This document shows positions 36,320 to 44,902 of a stretch of 64,000 bases of DNA, in pieces. The position numbers were made by a program, and so were the translations under genes. Positions within the stretch are counted from its first letter, which is position 1. Every line of letters starts with the position of its first letter. The stretch is taken from the NCBI RefSeq assembly GCF_039537405.1, contig NZ_BAABAL010000005.1, forward strand, positions 248,001-312,000, written 5' to 3'. Under the pieces are notes generated by a model. It did not search any database and was not told the DNA's origin. It saw only the letters and a program-made list of their open reading frames with translations. The DNA comes from Allokutzneria multivorans. Its GTDB lineage: Bacteria > Actinomycetota > Actinomycetes > Mycobacteriales > Pseudonocardiaceae.

Positions 36320-37078
36320 GTGACGATTGAGGCGAGCGGGCCGCAGGACGCGCCCGCGATCGTGTTCCTGCACGGCGCGAGCATGAACCGGAAAATGTGG
36401 CTGTCCCAGGTGGCGGCGCTGGAGAAGGAATTCCGCGTCATCACGCTCGACCTGCCCGGCCACGGCCCGCTCGCCGACCGCCGCTTCCGGATGGAGGACG
36501 CCGTCGCCGAGGTCGCGCGCGTGCGACTGGAGCGGCCCGCCCTGGTGGTCGGCCTCTCCCTCGGCGCGCACGTGGCGATGAGCTTCGCCGGGCAGTACCC
36601 GGAGCGCGTCGCCGGACTGGTGGTCTCCGGAGGTTCCGGGGACCACACCGGAGTGGCCGGTCTGCGGATGCGGGCCACTGCCGCCCTGCTCAGCCTCGTC
36701 TTCCGGATCGTCGGCGACCGCGCCGTGCGCAAGGTCGCCGCGCGCAGCTTCACCAAGCACGCCGGTCGCGAGGTCGCCGCCGCCGTGCTCGCCGTCGGCG
36801 TTCGCCCGCAGGCCGGGCCGGAGATCCTGCGCGAGCTGGCCGGGGTCGACTACACGCCCGCTCTGCGCGCCTACGGCGGTCCCACCCTGATCCTCAACGG
36901 CGCCGACGACCGCGTGAACCGCCGCGCCGAGCGGCGCCTGCTCGCCGCGGCCCCGCACGCCGCCGTCCGCGTCCTCGCCGGAGCCGGGCACACCGCGCAC
37001 TGGGACCGCGCCCCCGACTTCACCGAAGTCCTGCGCCACTTCGCCCTGTCACTGGATTCGAAGCCAGGTCAGGGCTAG
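36320..37078 (+). CDS. Alpha/beta-hydrolase
   Basis: 252 residues from GTG 36320, with GGGGAAG ahead. Motifs in order: oxyanion HGASMNRKMW, the strand TLDLPGHG, nucleophile elbow VGLSLGAH (Ser), the late Asp in LNGADDRVN and the catalytic His in GAGHTAHW. It has the full triad and normal length for esterases or C-C hydrolases. The substrate is unknown. It may be co-transcribed with the two-component genes. Confidence 0.86.
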   Translation: MTIEASGPQDAPAIVFLHGASMNRKMWLSQVAALEKEFRVITLDLPGHGPLADRRFRMEDAVAEVARVRLERPALVVGLSLGAHVAMSFAGQYPERVAGLVVSGGSGDHTGVAGLRMRATAALLSLVFRIVGDRAVRKVAARSFTKHAGREVAAAVLAVGVRPQAGPEILRELAGVDYTPALRAYGGPTLILNGADDRVNRRAERRLLAAAPHAAVRVLAGAGHTAHWDRAPDFTEVLRHFALSLDSKPGQG

Positions 37079-37090
37079 GAACCTCATGTG

Positions 37091-37222
37091 ATGGAAAACG
37101 ACACGGAGGACCAGCGACTACTCGCCCTGGCACTGGTGCGGACGGCCACCGATGACGGCCGACGGCACAGCCTCGACGACGTCGCGGCCGAGTTCGGCAT
37201 CGACGCGGCAGAGGACCCGTGA
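37091..37222 (+). CDS. Small protein, possible antitoxin-like or regulatory peptide
   Basis: 43 residues from ATG 37091, below usual length cut-offs. The composition is strongly acidic with a good helix pattern: an N-terminal helix (DQRLLALALVRTA), a loop (DDGRRHS), and a second helix (LDDVAAEFGI) that looks like the end of a small helix-turn-helix or antitoxin. It follows the hydrolase by 12 bases. Codon use is normal for the genome (GC at third positions), which argues for a true gene. No family can be assigned with certainty. Confidence 0.45.
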   Translation: MENDTEDQRLLALALVRTATDDGRRHSLDDVAAEFGIDAAEDP

Positions 37223-37377
37223 GGCCGGGCCCGGGCCAGGGACAACGGACGACACGCTCCTGACGTGGGGATGGACACCCGGTGGTCACACGCAGGTCAT
37301 CGGGCTGCGACACTGAGGGCTCCGGCAACGGCGCCGGGTCACTCCAGACCACGAGACCGCCCTCCGGAGGCGCCGTA

Positions 37378-38514
37378 ATGACCCAGACGGCTGATCCCAC
37401 GACCCTGAAGCTGCCCGCCGAGCTGAAGCCCTCGGACGGCCGGTTCGGCTGTGGACCGTCCAAGATCCGTCCAGAGCAGCTGGCCCGCCTCGCCTCCGAG
37501 GGTGGCGCGCTGATGGGCACCTCGCACCGCCAGAAGCCGGTGAAGGCGCTGGTCGGCCGGGTCCGCTCCGGGCTGCGCGAGCTGTTCTCGCTCCCCGAGG
37601 GCTACGAGGTGGTCCTGGGCAACGGCGGCACAACCGCCTTCTGGGACGCCGCCGCGTTCGGCCTGGTCCGCGAGCGCTCGCAGCACTTCACCTACGGCGA
37701 GTTCTCGTCGAAGTTCGCCACCGTGACCAAGGGCGCGCCGTTCCTCGGTGAGCCGGTCGTGGTGAAGGCGGAGCCCGGCAGCGCGCCGGAGATCACCGCG
37801 CACGAGGGCGTCGACCTCATCGGCTGGGCGCACAACGAGACCTCCACCGGCGTGATGGTGCCGGTGACCCGCCCCGCGAACAGCGAGGGCGCGCTCGTGG
37901 CGGTCGACGCCACCTCCGGCGCGGGCGGTCTCCCGGTCAAGGCCGAGGACTTCGACGTCTACTACTTCGCGCCGCAGAAGTCCTTCGCCTCCGACGGCGG
38001 CCTGTGGCTGTCGCTGATGAGCCCGGCGGCGCTGGAGCGGGTCGCCGAGATCGCGGCGTCGGACCGCTGGATCCCGGAGTTCCTGTCGCTGAGCACCGCG
38101 CTGGACAACTCCGTGAAGGAGCAGACCTACAACACGCCGTCGGTGGCGACGCTGTTCCTGCTGGCCGACCAGATCGAGTGGATGCTCGGCAACGGCGGGT
38201 TGGACTGGGTCACCGCGCGTACCGCCGACTCCGCCTCGCGCCTGTACGGCTGGGCCGAGGCATCGCAGTTCGCCACCCCGTTCGTGACCGAGGAGCGCAA
38301 CCGCTCGCACGTGGTCGGCACGATCGACTTCGCGGACTCCGTCGACGCCGCGACCGTGGCGAAGGTCTTGCGCGCCAACGGCATCGTGGACGTGGAGCCG
38401 TACCGCAAGCTCGGCCGCAACCAGCTGCGCGTTGCCATGTTCCCGGCCATCGAGCCGGACGACGTGACCGCGCTGACCCGCTGCGTCGACTGGGTCGTCG
38501 AGCAGATCGGCTGA
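37378..38514 (+). CDS. serC: Phosphoserine aminotransferase
   Basis: 378 residues from ATG 37378, with CCGGAGG eight bases ahead. It makes 3-phosphoserine from 3-phosphohydroxypyruvate and glutamate in serine synthesis. PLP lysine in YFAPQKSFASDGGLW, phosphate-binding GNGGTTAFWD and substrate Arg near RKLGRNQLRVAMFPAI. The length and motifs match the actinobacterial SerC type (Rv0884c). PdxH in the same window supplies its cofactor. The hairpin that follows is a good terminator. Confidence 0.95.
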   Translation: MTQTADPTTLKLPAELKPSDGRFGCGPSKIRPEQLARLASEGGALMGTSHRQKPVKALVGRVRSGLRELFSLPEGYEVVLGNGGTTAFWDAAAFGLVRERSQHFTYGEFSSKFATVTKGAPFLGEPVVVKAEPGSAPEITAHEGVDLIGWAHNETSTGVMVPVTRPANSEGALVAVDATSGAGGLPVKAEDFDVYYFAPQKSFASDGGLWLSLMSPAALERVAEIAASDRWIPEFLSLSTALDNSVKEQTYNTPSVATLFLLADQIEWMLGNGGLDWVTARTADSASRLYGWAEASQFATPFVTEERNRSHVVGTIDFADSVDAATVAKVLRANGIVDVEPYRKLGRNQLRVAMFPAIEPDDVTALTRCVDWVVEQIG

Positions 38515-38531
38515 TCCACCACCGGTTGCCC

Positions 38532-38572
38532 ACGGCCACATCGTGATCACACAGTGTTCACGGTGTGGCCGT
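38532..38572 (+). terminator. Terminator after serC
   Basis: ACGGCCACA-T-CGTGA / TCACG-G-TGTGGCCGT, an interrupted 14-base stem with an 11-base loop, beginning 18 bases after the serC stop and followed by TTTCGGCTT. Confidence 0.6.
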
Positions 38573-38652
38573 TTCGGCTTCGTATCGTCACGAGATCAAA
38601 GATGCGTAACCCCTTGCGCTTCGGGCAAGATCGCATGGGGAAGAGACATGAG

Positions 38653-38690
38653 TGTCGGCGCGCCTACGCCGTCAAGTAGGCACGCCGACA
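38653..38690 (+). promoter_or_regulatory. Large stem-loop in the sepH leader
   Basis: TGTCGGCGCGCCTAC / GTAGGCACGCCGACA: 15-base arms with one mismatch and an eight-base loop, ending 43 bases before the sepH start. It could be an attenuator, a protein-binding RNA hairpin, or a second serC terminator; no U-run follows it directly. Confidence 0.5.
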
Positions 38691-38733
38691 TACCGTGACC
38701 TCTAGCGAGGTGAAGTAAATCGGGGAGGCAGTG

Positions 38734-39684
38734 ATGCGAGCGCTGCGAGTCGTCGGGCTCGGCGAGGACGGTCAGACCGTCGTGCTGGAGGACGCGGAAC
38801 GTGGTGAGCGCTTCACGCTGCCCGCTGACGACCGGCTGCGCGCCGCCGCCCGAGGGGACCTGCCCAAGCTGGGCCAGGCCCAGATCGAGCTGGAGAGCCA
38901 GCTGCGGCCGAGGGAGATCCAGGCCCGCATCCGCGGTGGCGAGTCCATCGAGCAGCTGGCCGCGTCGGCGGGGATCGACCCGCAGCGCGTCGAGCGCTTC
39001 GCCTACCCCGTCCTGCTGGAGCGCTCGCGCACGGCCGAGCTGGCCCAGCGCGCCCACCCGGTCCGCGAGGACGGCCCCGACGTGCAGACCCTCGGCGAGG
39101 TCGTCGCGCACGCGTTCAGCCTGCGCGGTCAGGACCACGAGTCGGGCAGCTGGGACTCCTGGCGCGGTGAGGACGGCAAGTGGGTCGTCCAGCTGCTGTG
39201 GCGGGCGGGCCGCTCGGACATCCGCGCGCACTGGATCTTCCACCCCGGGGCGCACGGCGGCACAGTCACGCCGCTGGACGAGCACGCCGCCGACCTGATC
39301 GACCCGACACCGAACCGCTCGCTGCGCACGGTGCGGCCGGTGACCCAGCTGGCCCGGCAGGCGCTGGAGCTGGACGAGTCGCACGGCCCGCTGGAGCAGT
39401 CGCTGCTGCCGCCCGCCGTCGAACCGGAGCAGGTTCCCGCCGCACCGCAGGAGCCGACCGGGCACGGTCGCTACCAGCCGGAACCGCTCCCGGCGGAGAT
39501 GGACCCGGGTCCGGCCGCCGAGGCCGGCGAGCCGGAGCAGGCGGTCAGCACCGAGGTCGAGGAGCAGCAGCCCGAGGCCGACCGGCGCGCCGAGCCCGCC
39601 GCCCGCAAGGGTGGCAGGAAGAACCACCCGATCGTCCCCTCGTGGGAGGACGTCCTGCTCGGCGTCCGCTCGCAGCGCGGCTAG
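38734..39684 (+). CDS. sepH: Septation protein SepH (DUF3071)
   Basis: 316 residues from ATG 38734 (GGGGAGG five bases ahead; GTG 38731 is too close to it). SepH is an actinobacterial cell-division protein that stimulates FtsZ assembly. The N-terminal domain has RALRVVGLGEDG and the conserved helix-turn-helix EIQARIRGGESIEQLAASAG followed by VERFAYPVLLER, the FtsZ-binding region. The last ~110 residues are Pro/Glu-rich and disordered, with a conserved-looking end PSWEDVLLGVR. Neighbours serC upstream and MarR downstream match the mycobacterial order. Confidence 0.93.
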   Translation: MRALRVVGLGEDGQTVVLEDAERGERFTLPADDRLRAAARGDLPKLGQAQIELESQLRPREIQARIRGGESIEQLAASAGIDPQRVERFAYPVLLERSRTAELAQRAHPVREDGPDVQTLGEVVAHAFSLRGQDHESGSWDSWRGEDGKWVVQLLWRAGRSDIRAHWIFHPGAHGGTVTPLDEHAADLIDPTPNRSLRTVRPVTQLARQALELDESHGPLEQSLLPPAVEPEQVPAAPQEPTGHGRYQPEPLPAEMDPGPAAEAGEPEQAVSTEVEEQQPEADRRAEPAARKGGRKNHPIVPSWEDVLLGVRSQRG

Positions 39685-39703
39685 CCGCACCACGTCACGG
39701 CAC

Positions 39704-39738
39704 CAGGGCCCCTGTCGGATCTCCCGGCGGGGGCCCTG
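39704..39738. terminator. Bidirectional terminator between sepH and the MarR gene
   Basis: CAGGGCCCC / GGGGCCCTG perfect 9-base arms with a 17-base loop, in the gap between the convergent stops at 39684 and 39764. Confidence 0.65.
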
Positions 39739-39763
39739 TCGTTGTCGTCGTTGTCGTGGCAGG

Positions 39764-40228
39764 TCAGCCGCGGATGCGGTCGACCATCGCGGAGAAGCGC
39801 GGTTCGGCGGCGGCGCGGTCCAGTTCCGCGGTCAGCACCACCTCGTAGGTGAGCACGGCGCGCTCGCACACCGACCTGCCGCGCTCGGTGACCTCGGTGC
39901 ACACGCCCCTGCGGTCGGTCTCGCAGAGCTTGCGGGTGGTCAGCCCGGCCCGCTCCAGCCGCGCGACGAGTCGGCTGATCGAGCTCTGGTTGAGCCCGAC
40001 GGCGTCGGCGAGGTCCTGCATCCGCAGGTAGCCCAGGTCGCTCTCGGCGAGGGCGCACACCGCGCGGTACTCCGACAGGCTCAGGCCGTAGCCGCGTTGC
40101 AGCGCGCGTTCCAGCGCCGCCTCGACCTGCCCGAACAAGGCTGTGAGGGTGGACCACAGCTCTCGGTCCGCCGGGATCGGCGGCAACAACACCGGCATGG
40201 CTCGTTGTGCGAACACCGACTCACTCAC
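39764..40228 (-). CDS. MarR-family regulator
   Basis: 154 residues from GTG 40228. Winged helix at about 55-115 (LSLSEYRAVCALAESD, MQDLADAVGLNQSSISRLVA, then the wing RKLCETDRRGVCTEVTE). Three Cys lie in and near the wing, so redox sensing is possible. It is divergent from the ABC exporter pair at 40570-44108, the usual arrangement for a repressor of a drug or lipid exporter. The orthologous slot in M. tuberculosis is also a MarR gene (Rv0880). Confidence 0.88.
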   Translation of the reverse strand: MSESVFAQRAMPVLLPPIPADRELWSTLTALFGQVEAALERALQRGYGLSLSEYRAVCALAESDLGYLRMQDLADAVGLNQSSISRLVARLERAGLTTRKLCETDRRGVCTEVTERGRSVCERAVLTYEVVLTAELDRAAAEPRFSAMVDRIRG

Positions 40229-40569
40229 CTTCTGCTGCCGTTATGGAAACGTCACCACCAGTTCACCGCACGAGCCGCGCTCGCGCCTCCGACTGGAGGT
40301 CTACTTCTGCATGCCCCGGTGAGGTATTGCGCGAAAGCACCCCGCTCTAGTAGTCGGCCCGTCGAACTGCCCGTTCGGATGATCGCGATCTCGGCTGAAC
40401 GCACCCGCGCGAACACGCGGAAATCGACCCGAATACGCACGTGCGGCTAGTGATCGCGCCTCCGGAATAGCGCTGTCGCACGCGCGCGGTCGGCGGAAAA
40501 CCAGATGACCACACACCTCCGGTCGTCGTAGCGTCGCTGGCTCGGGCCAGACGCTAGGGGGATGTTCCG
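40229..40569. other. Divergent promoter gap, MarR / ABC exporter
   Basis: About 340 bases holding the promoters of both divergent transcripts. I see no long perfect palindrome that could be named the MarR operator, and no gene. Confidence 0.4.
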
Positions 40570-42339
40570 GTGAGCGACCGGGGATCGACACTGAAAGAAC
40601 TGCGAAGGCTGATTCCCTACTACCGAGCGTCCCGGCTCCCCCTTCTCGTGGCGGGGATCTGCGCGCTCGGCGCCATGATGGCGGGGCTGACCATCCCGCT
40701 GGTGACGCAGAAGATCATCGACGGGCCGGTGCGCACCGGGGACGTCCCCGGCCTGATCTGGCTGGTGCTGCTCGTGTTCGGGCTCGGGCTGGCCGAGGCC
40801 GGACTGCTGTTCGCGCGGCGGCAGCTCTCCGCCCCGCCGAACAACCGGGCCGAGGCGGGGATGCGCGCGGCGCTCTACGCGCACCTGCAACGCCTGCCGC
40901 TGGGCTTCCACGACTGCTGGCAGTCCGGGCAGCTGCTCTCGCGCGGCGTCGACGACGTGGCGACCATCCGCCGCTTCATGACCTTCACGCTGATCTACCT
41001 CGTGATCAACTCCACCACCATCGTCGTGGGCCTGGTGATCATGTACACGCTCGCGCCGCTGCTCGGCCTCGTCGTGACGGTGTGCCTGCTGCCGCTGGTG
41101 GTGAGCAGCTACTTCTACGAGACCCGCTACCGCGTGGTGGCCAGGCGGGCGCAGGACCAGGCCGGTGACCTCGCCACCACGGTCGAGGAGTCCGTGCTGG
41201 GCGTGCGGGTGCTCAAGGCGTTCGGCAGGGGCAAGCACCTGCGCGCGCACTACCTCAGGCAGGCCGCCGACCTCCGGGAGTCGGGTCTGCGCAAGCTCGC
41301 CGTGCTCGCGCTCATCTGGGCGGTGATCATCGCGCTGCCCGGCCTGGCGATCGCCGCGCAGCTCGGCGTCGGCGCTCACGGCATCGCCACCGGCAGCATC
41401 ACGCTGGGCACCCTGGTCGCCGCGGTCACCCTCACCACCTTCCTCACGTGGCCGGTGGAGTCGCTGGGGTGGTTCCTCGCCGAGATGAACTCCGCCGCCG
41501 CGGCGTGCGAGCGCTTCGGCGAGGTCGCGGACACGGCGCCGAGCGTGACCGACCCCGCTCACCCCGAGCGGCTGCCGAACCCGGTGCGCGGCGAGGTCCG
41601 CTTCGAGGGCGTGCGCATGCGTTACCCCGGCGCGGAAACCGATGTTCTGTCCACAGTGGACTTGACGTTGAGCCCGGGTGAGACCGTCGCCCTCGTCGGC
41701 GCGACCGGCTGCGGCAAGACCACGCTGACCTCCTTGGTGCCACGCTTCTACGACGTCTCCGCCGGGCGGATCACGTTGGACGGCAAGGACATCCGCACGC
41801 TCGCGCTGCACGATCTGCGCGGGCGGGTCGCGGTGGCCTTCGAGGAGGCCGTGCTGTTCTCCGCGACCGTGCGGGAGAACGTGGCCATGGGCACCGACCG
41901 GCCGACGACCGAGGAGGAGGTCCGCGAGGCGCTGCGGGTGGCGAACGCGGAGGACTTCGTCGACGCGCTGCCGCAGGGCCTGGACACGCCGATCGGCGAG
42001 CAGGGGTTGTCGCTGTCCGGCGGTCAGCGGCAGCGGCTCGCACTGGCGCGCGCGGTGATCGGCCGGCCGTCGGTGCTCGTGCTCGACGATCCGTTGTCCG
42101 CGCTGGACGTGCACACCGAGGCCGAGGTCGAGCAGGCGCTGCGCCGCGTGCTGCACGGCGTCACCGCGCTCGTGGTGGCCCACCGGCCGAGCACCGTGCA
42201 GCTCGCGGACCGCGTCGCCGTGCTGCACGAGGGGCGCATCGTGGCGACGGGGACGCACCGCGAGCTGCTCGACTCCTCGACCTTCTACCGCACTCTTCTG
42301 TCCACAGTGGACGAAAACCTGGAGGTGACCGCGCGATGA
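40570..42339 (+). CDS. ABC exporter half-transporter A (degenerate-site subunit)
   Basis: 589 residues from GTG 40570. Six membrane helices occupy about 20-300, then the ATPase domain. Walker A is GATGCGKTT (Lys383), signature LSGGQRQRLALAR, Walker B VLVLDDP with Asp507 where the catalytic Glu belongs. Together with the second subunit (LSSGQ signature) this makes one of the two ATP sites degenerate, as in heterodimeric exporters like TM287/288 and BmrCD. It is coupled to subunit B by an ATGA overlap. It exports drugs or lipids out of the cytoplasmic leaflet; a divergent MarR protein probably represses it. Confidence 0.9.
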   Translation: MSDRGSTLKELRRLIPYYRASRLPLLVAGICALGAMMAGLTIPLVTQKIIDGPVRTGDVPGLIWLVLLVFGLGLAEAGLLFARRQLSAPPNNRAEAGMRAALYAHLQRLPLGFHDCWQSGQLLSRGVDDVATIRRFMTFTLIYLVINSTTIVVGLVIMYTLAPLLGLVVTVCLLPLVVSSYFYETRYRVVARRAQDQAGDLATTVEESVLGVRVLKAFGRGKHLRAHYLRQAADLRESGLRKLAVLALIWAVIIALPGLAIAAQLGVGAHGIATGSITLGTLVAAVTLTTFLTWPVESLGWFLAEMNSAAAACERFGEVADTAPSVTDPAHPERLPNPVRGEVRFEGVRMRYPGAETDVLSTVDLTLSPGETVALVGATGCGKTTLTSLVPRFYDVSAGRITLDGKDIRTLALHDLRGRVAVAFEEAVLFSATVRENVAMGTDRPTTEEEVREALRVANAEDFVDALPQGLDTPIGEQGLSLSGGQRQRLALARAVIGRPSVLVLDDPLSALDVHTEAEVEQALRRVLHGVTALVVAHRPSTVQLADRVAVLHEGRIVATGTHRELLDSSTFYRTLLSTVDENLEVTAR

Positions 42340-44108
42340 CGCGCCCACTGGAGATCGAGGCCGAGCCGGGCCGCGCGCGCAAGCTGCTCGGCTCGCTGCT
42401 CCGGCCGCACCGGGCGAGGGCGATCATCGCGATGGTGTTGGTGCTGGCGGAGAACGCGGCGCACCTCGCGGGCCCGCTGCTGATCGCCGGCGCGCTCGAC
42501 ATCGGAGTTCCCGCCGCGGTGAAGGGGAATCCGACGCCGATCGCGTGGTTCGTCGCGGGCTACGCGGCCAGCTCCCTGCTCACCGCCGGGCTGCGGTGGG
42601 GCTTCCTGATGACGTCCGGGCGGGTCGGCCAGGACGTGCTGATCGACCTGCGCGGCAAGCTGTTCACCCACTCGCAGCGGCTCTCGCTGTCCTTCCACCA
42701 GTCCTACACCTCCGGCAAGATGATCGCGCGCGCCACCAGCGACATCGACACGCTCAGCGACCTGATCGACGAGGGCCTCGACGGGCTGATCTCCTCGGCG
42801 CTGACGGTGATCGGCGTGACCGTGCTGATGCTGTCGCTGGACCACCGGCTGGCGCTGATCGTGCTCGCCGGCTTCGTGCCGCTGGTCCTGGCGACGCTGG
42901 CCTTCCGCAAGGCCTCCGCCGTCTGCTACCGCCGCACCAGGACCGAGATCGCCAAGGTGATCACGCAGTTCACCGAGACGATGACGGGCATCCGCGCGGT
43001 GCAGGCCTACCGGCGCGAGGAGGCGAACGCGAAGGTCCTCGACGAGCACAACGACGGCTACCGCGTCGCGCAGAACCGCGCGACGTGGGTGCTCGGCGTG
43101 TACCTGATCACGCTGCGCCTCGTCGGCTCGCTGTCCTTCGTGATCGTGCTCGCGGTCGGCGCGTGGCTGGTGTCGACGGAGAGCCTCGCGGTCGGCGTGC
43201 TCGCGGCGTTCCTGATCTACGTGCGCCTGTTCTACGACCCGCTGGAGCAGCTCGGCGCCTTCCTCAACACCTACGCCTCCGCCAACGCGGCGCTGGAGAA
43301 GATCTCCGGCGTGCTCGCCCAGGAGCCCGGCGTCCCCGAGCCCGCGCGGCCGACGCCGCTGCCCTCCGCGCGCGGTGAGCTGCGCATGTCGGCGGTGTCC
43401 TTCCGGTACTCCGACGAGACGCCGATCGTGTTGTCCGGCATGGACCTCCGGGTGCCCGCAGGGCAGACGCTCGCGGTGGTCGGCGCGACGGGGGCCGGGA
43501 AGTCCTCGCTCGTCAAACTGTTCGCCAGGTTCTACGACCCGGAGGCGGGCGTGGTCTCCCTCGATGGCGTCGACCTGCGCGAGCTCAGCGATGAGGACCT
43601 CCGGCGCGCGGTGGTGATGGTGACGCAGGAATCGTTCCTGTTCACCGGCTCCGTCGCGGAGAACATCGCGCTGGGCAAACCCTCGGCGGAGCGCTCGGAG
43701 ATCGAGGCGGCGGCGAGTGCGGTCGGCGCGCACAGCTTCATCTCGACCTTACCCGAGGGCTACGACACTGACGTGAACAAGCACGGCAGCCGCCTCTCCT
43801 CGGGGCAGCGGCAGCTCGTCGCGTTCGCCAGGGCGTTCCTCGCGGACCCGGCGGTGCTCATCCTCGACGAAGCAACGTCCAGCTTGGACATTCCGACGGA
43901 GCGGGCCGTGCAGGAGGCGTTGGAGACCGTGCTCCGCGACCGGACCGCGGTGATCATCGCGCACCGGCTGTCCACGGTGCTGATCGCGGACCGCGTGCTC
44001 GTGATGGAGCGCGGTGGGATCACCGAGGACGGCTCGCCGGAGGAACTGCTCGGCCGCGGCGGGGAGTTCGCCTCGCTGCACTCCGCTTGGACGGCGTCAC
44101 TGGCTTAG
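42336..44108 (+). CDS. ABC exporter half-transporter B
   Basis: 590 residues from ATG 42336. Six membrane helices (about 25-310) precede the ATPase domain: Walker A GATGAGKSS, Q-loop VTQESFLF, signature LSSGQRQLVAFAR (487 on; Ser instead of Gly at the third position), Walker B ILILDEATSSLD with intact Glu, and H-loop IAHRLST. This is the subunit with a complete Walker B, whose signature pairs with the weak Walker B of subunit A to form the degenerate site. No frame break. The MITE-like element begins 10 bases after the stop. Confidence 0.92.
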   Translation: MTRPLEIEAEPGRARKLLGSLLRPHRARAIIAMVLVLAENAAHLAGPLLIAGALDIGVPAAVKGNPTPIAWFVAGYAASSLLTAGLRWGFLMTSGRVGQDVLIDLRGKLFTHSQRLSLSFHQSYTSGKMIARATSDIDTLSDLIDEGLDGLISSALTVIGVTVLMLSLDHRLALIVLAGFVPLVLATLAFRKASAVCYRRTRTEIAKVITQFTETMTGIRAVQAYRREEANAKVLDEHNDGYRVAQNRATWVLGVYLITLRLVGSLSFVIVLAVGAWLVSTESLAVGVLAAFLIYVRLFYDPLEQLGAFLNTYASANAALEKISGVLAQEPGVPEPARPTPLPSARGELRMSAVSFRYSDETPIVLSGMDLRVPAGQTLAVVGATGAGKSSLVKLFARFYDPEAGVVSLDGVDLRELSDEDLRRAVVMVTQESFLFTGSVAENIALGKPSAERSEIEAAASAVGAHSFISTLPEGYDTDVNKHGSRLSSGQRQLVAFARAFLADPAVLILDEATSSLDIPTERAVQEALETVLRDRTAVIIAHRLSTVLIADRVLVMERGGITEDGSPEELLGRGGEFASLHSAWTASLA

Positions 44109-44118
44109 CGCGCCGCCG

Positions 44119-44255
44119 GGTTCGCTGGTCTTCAAGACCAACAAACCCCCGCCCCGGTGGTCTTCAACGGCGACAAACCCGCCACCGCGCCGAAGTAGGG
44201 CGCGGTTAACGATGATCGACAGGCGGGTTCGGTGGTCTTGAAGACACCACTACCC
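44119..44255 (+). repeat. MITE-like palindromic element, copy 2
   Basis: 137 bp, aligning over its whole length with the copy at 2108-2245. Ends: GGTTCGCTGGTCTTCAAGAC at the left and TGGTCTTGAAGACACC at the right; conserved interior GCGGTTAACGATGATCGACA. It fills the space between the convergent ABC exporter and DUF2537 genes. Its right end includes the stop codon of the DUF2537 gene (44250-44252), so the element defines that protein's C-terminus. Confidence 0.75.
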
Positions 44256-44843
44256 GAGCAGCAGGGCGAGGGTCAGGGCGAGCCAGGCGGAGAGCAGTCC
44301 GGCCGTGGCGCCGAGCGCGACCCACCTCCAGACCGGGACCGCCTTGGACAGCCACAGCGAGGGCGCGAGCCCCGCGGCGATCAGCACGTTGGCGCCGAGG
44401 GCAAACCACGGGCTCGCCTCGGCCAAGCCGCTGGACAGCGCGATGATCACGCAGAGCACGAGCACGGCGACGAAGAGGCTCACGGTCAGGCCCGTCGCCC
44501 ACGGGGTCGGTTCGCCGATCGGCACCGGGGGCGGCGGGACCGCGAGGCGCGCGCGAGGGACGTCGACGCTCTCGGTGCGCCCACCGATCGGGTCGCGGTA
44601 GCGGACCGTGGTGCCCAGCAGCGCCGCGACCCGCCCGGCGAGCAGGCGGCCGCGGTGGGTGATCAACTCCAGTGCCGGGCCGTCATCCCCGTGCGGCGGC
44701 GGGGAAACCTGGCGCGCGACGGAGGCCCACTCGTGCAGGGCCGAGACCAGGGCGGCGGGCAGCGCGAGGTCGGCAGGGTCCAGCGCACGTCCCTCGCCCG
44801 CTCGGACGAGGATCGCTCGCCCCTCGTGCGCGCGCAGCTCCAC
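44250..44843 (-). CDS. DUF2537 membrane protein
   Basis: 197 residues if started at GTG 44843, the form that matches the usual start of the family (VELRAHEGRAILVR); GTG 44879 would add 12 residues. The N-terminal half is cytoplasmic with the DUF2537 sequence LPAALVSALHEWASVARQV and HRGRLLAGRVAALLG; three to four hydrophobic segments follow from about 118 (GLTVSLFVAVLVLCVIIALS and others). The orthologue in M. tuberculosis (Rv0882) lies between the same MarR/SpoU and SepH genes. Function unknown. Its stop codon is inside the right end of the MITE-like element. Confidence 0.82.
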   Translation of the reverse strand: MELRAHEGRAILVRAGEGRALDPADLALPAALVSALHEWASVARQVSPPPHGDDGPALELITHRGRLLAGRVAALLGTTVRYRDPIGGRTESVDVPRARLAVPPPPVPIGEPTPWATGLTVSLFVAVLVLCVIIALSSGLAEASPWFALGANVLIAAGLAPSLWLSKAVPVWRWVALGATAGLLSAWLALTLALLLG

Positions 44844-44902
44844 GGCAGAGGATCTTAGGGCCTTTCGGGTGAACGCCACCGCTGCGGGGACCTACCGGGC
44901 GC

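Noticed and set aside
40489..42284. Minus-strand frame of about 600 codons opposite the ABC exporter
   Set aside because: It is an antisense shadow rich in His/Arg/Gln with no domain; the plus strand carries all ABC motifs.
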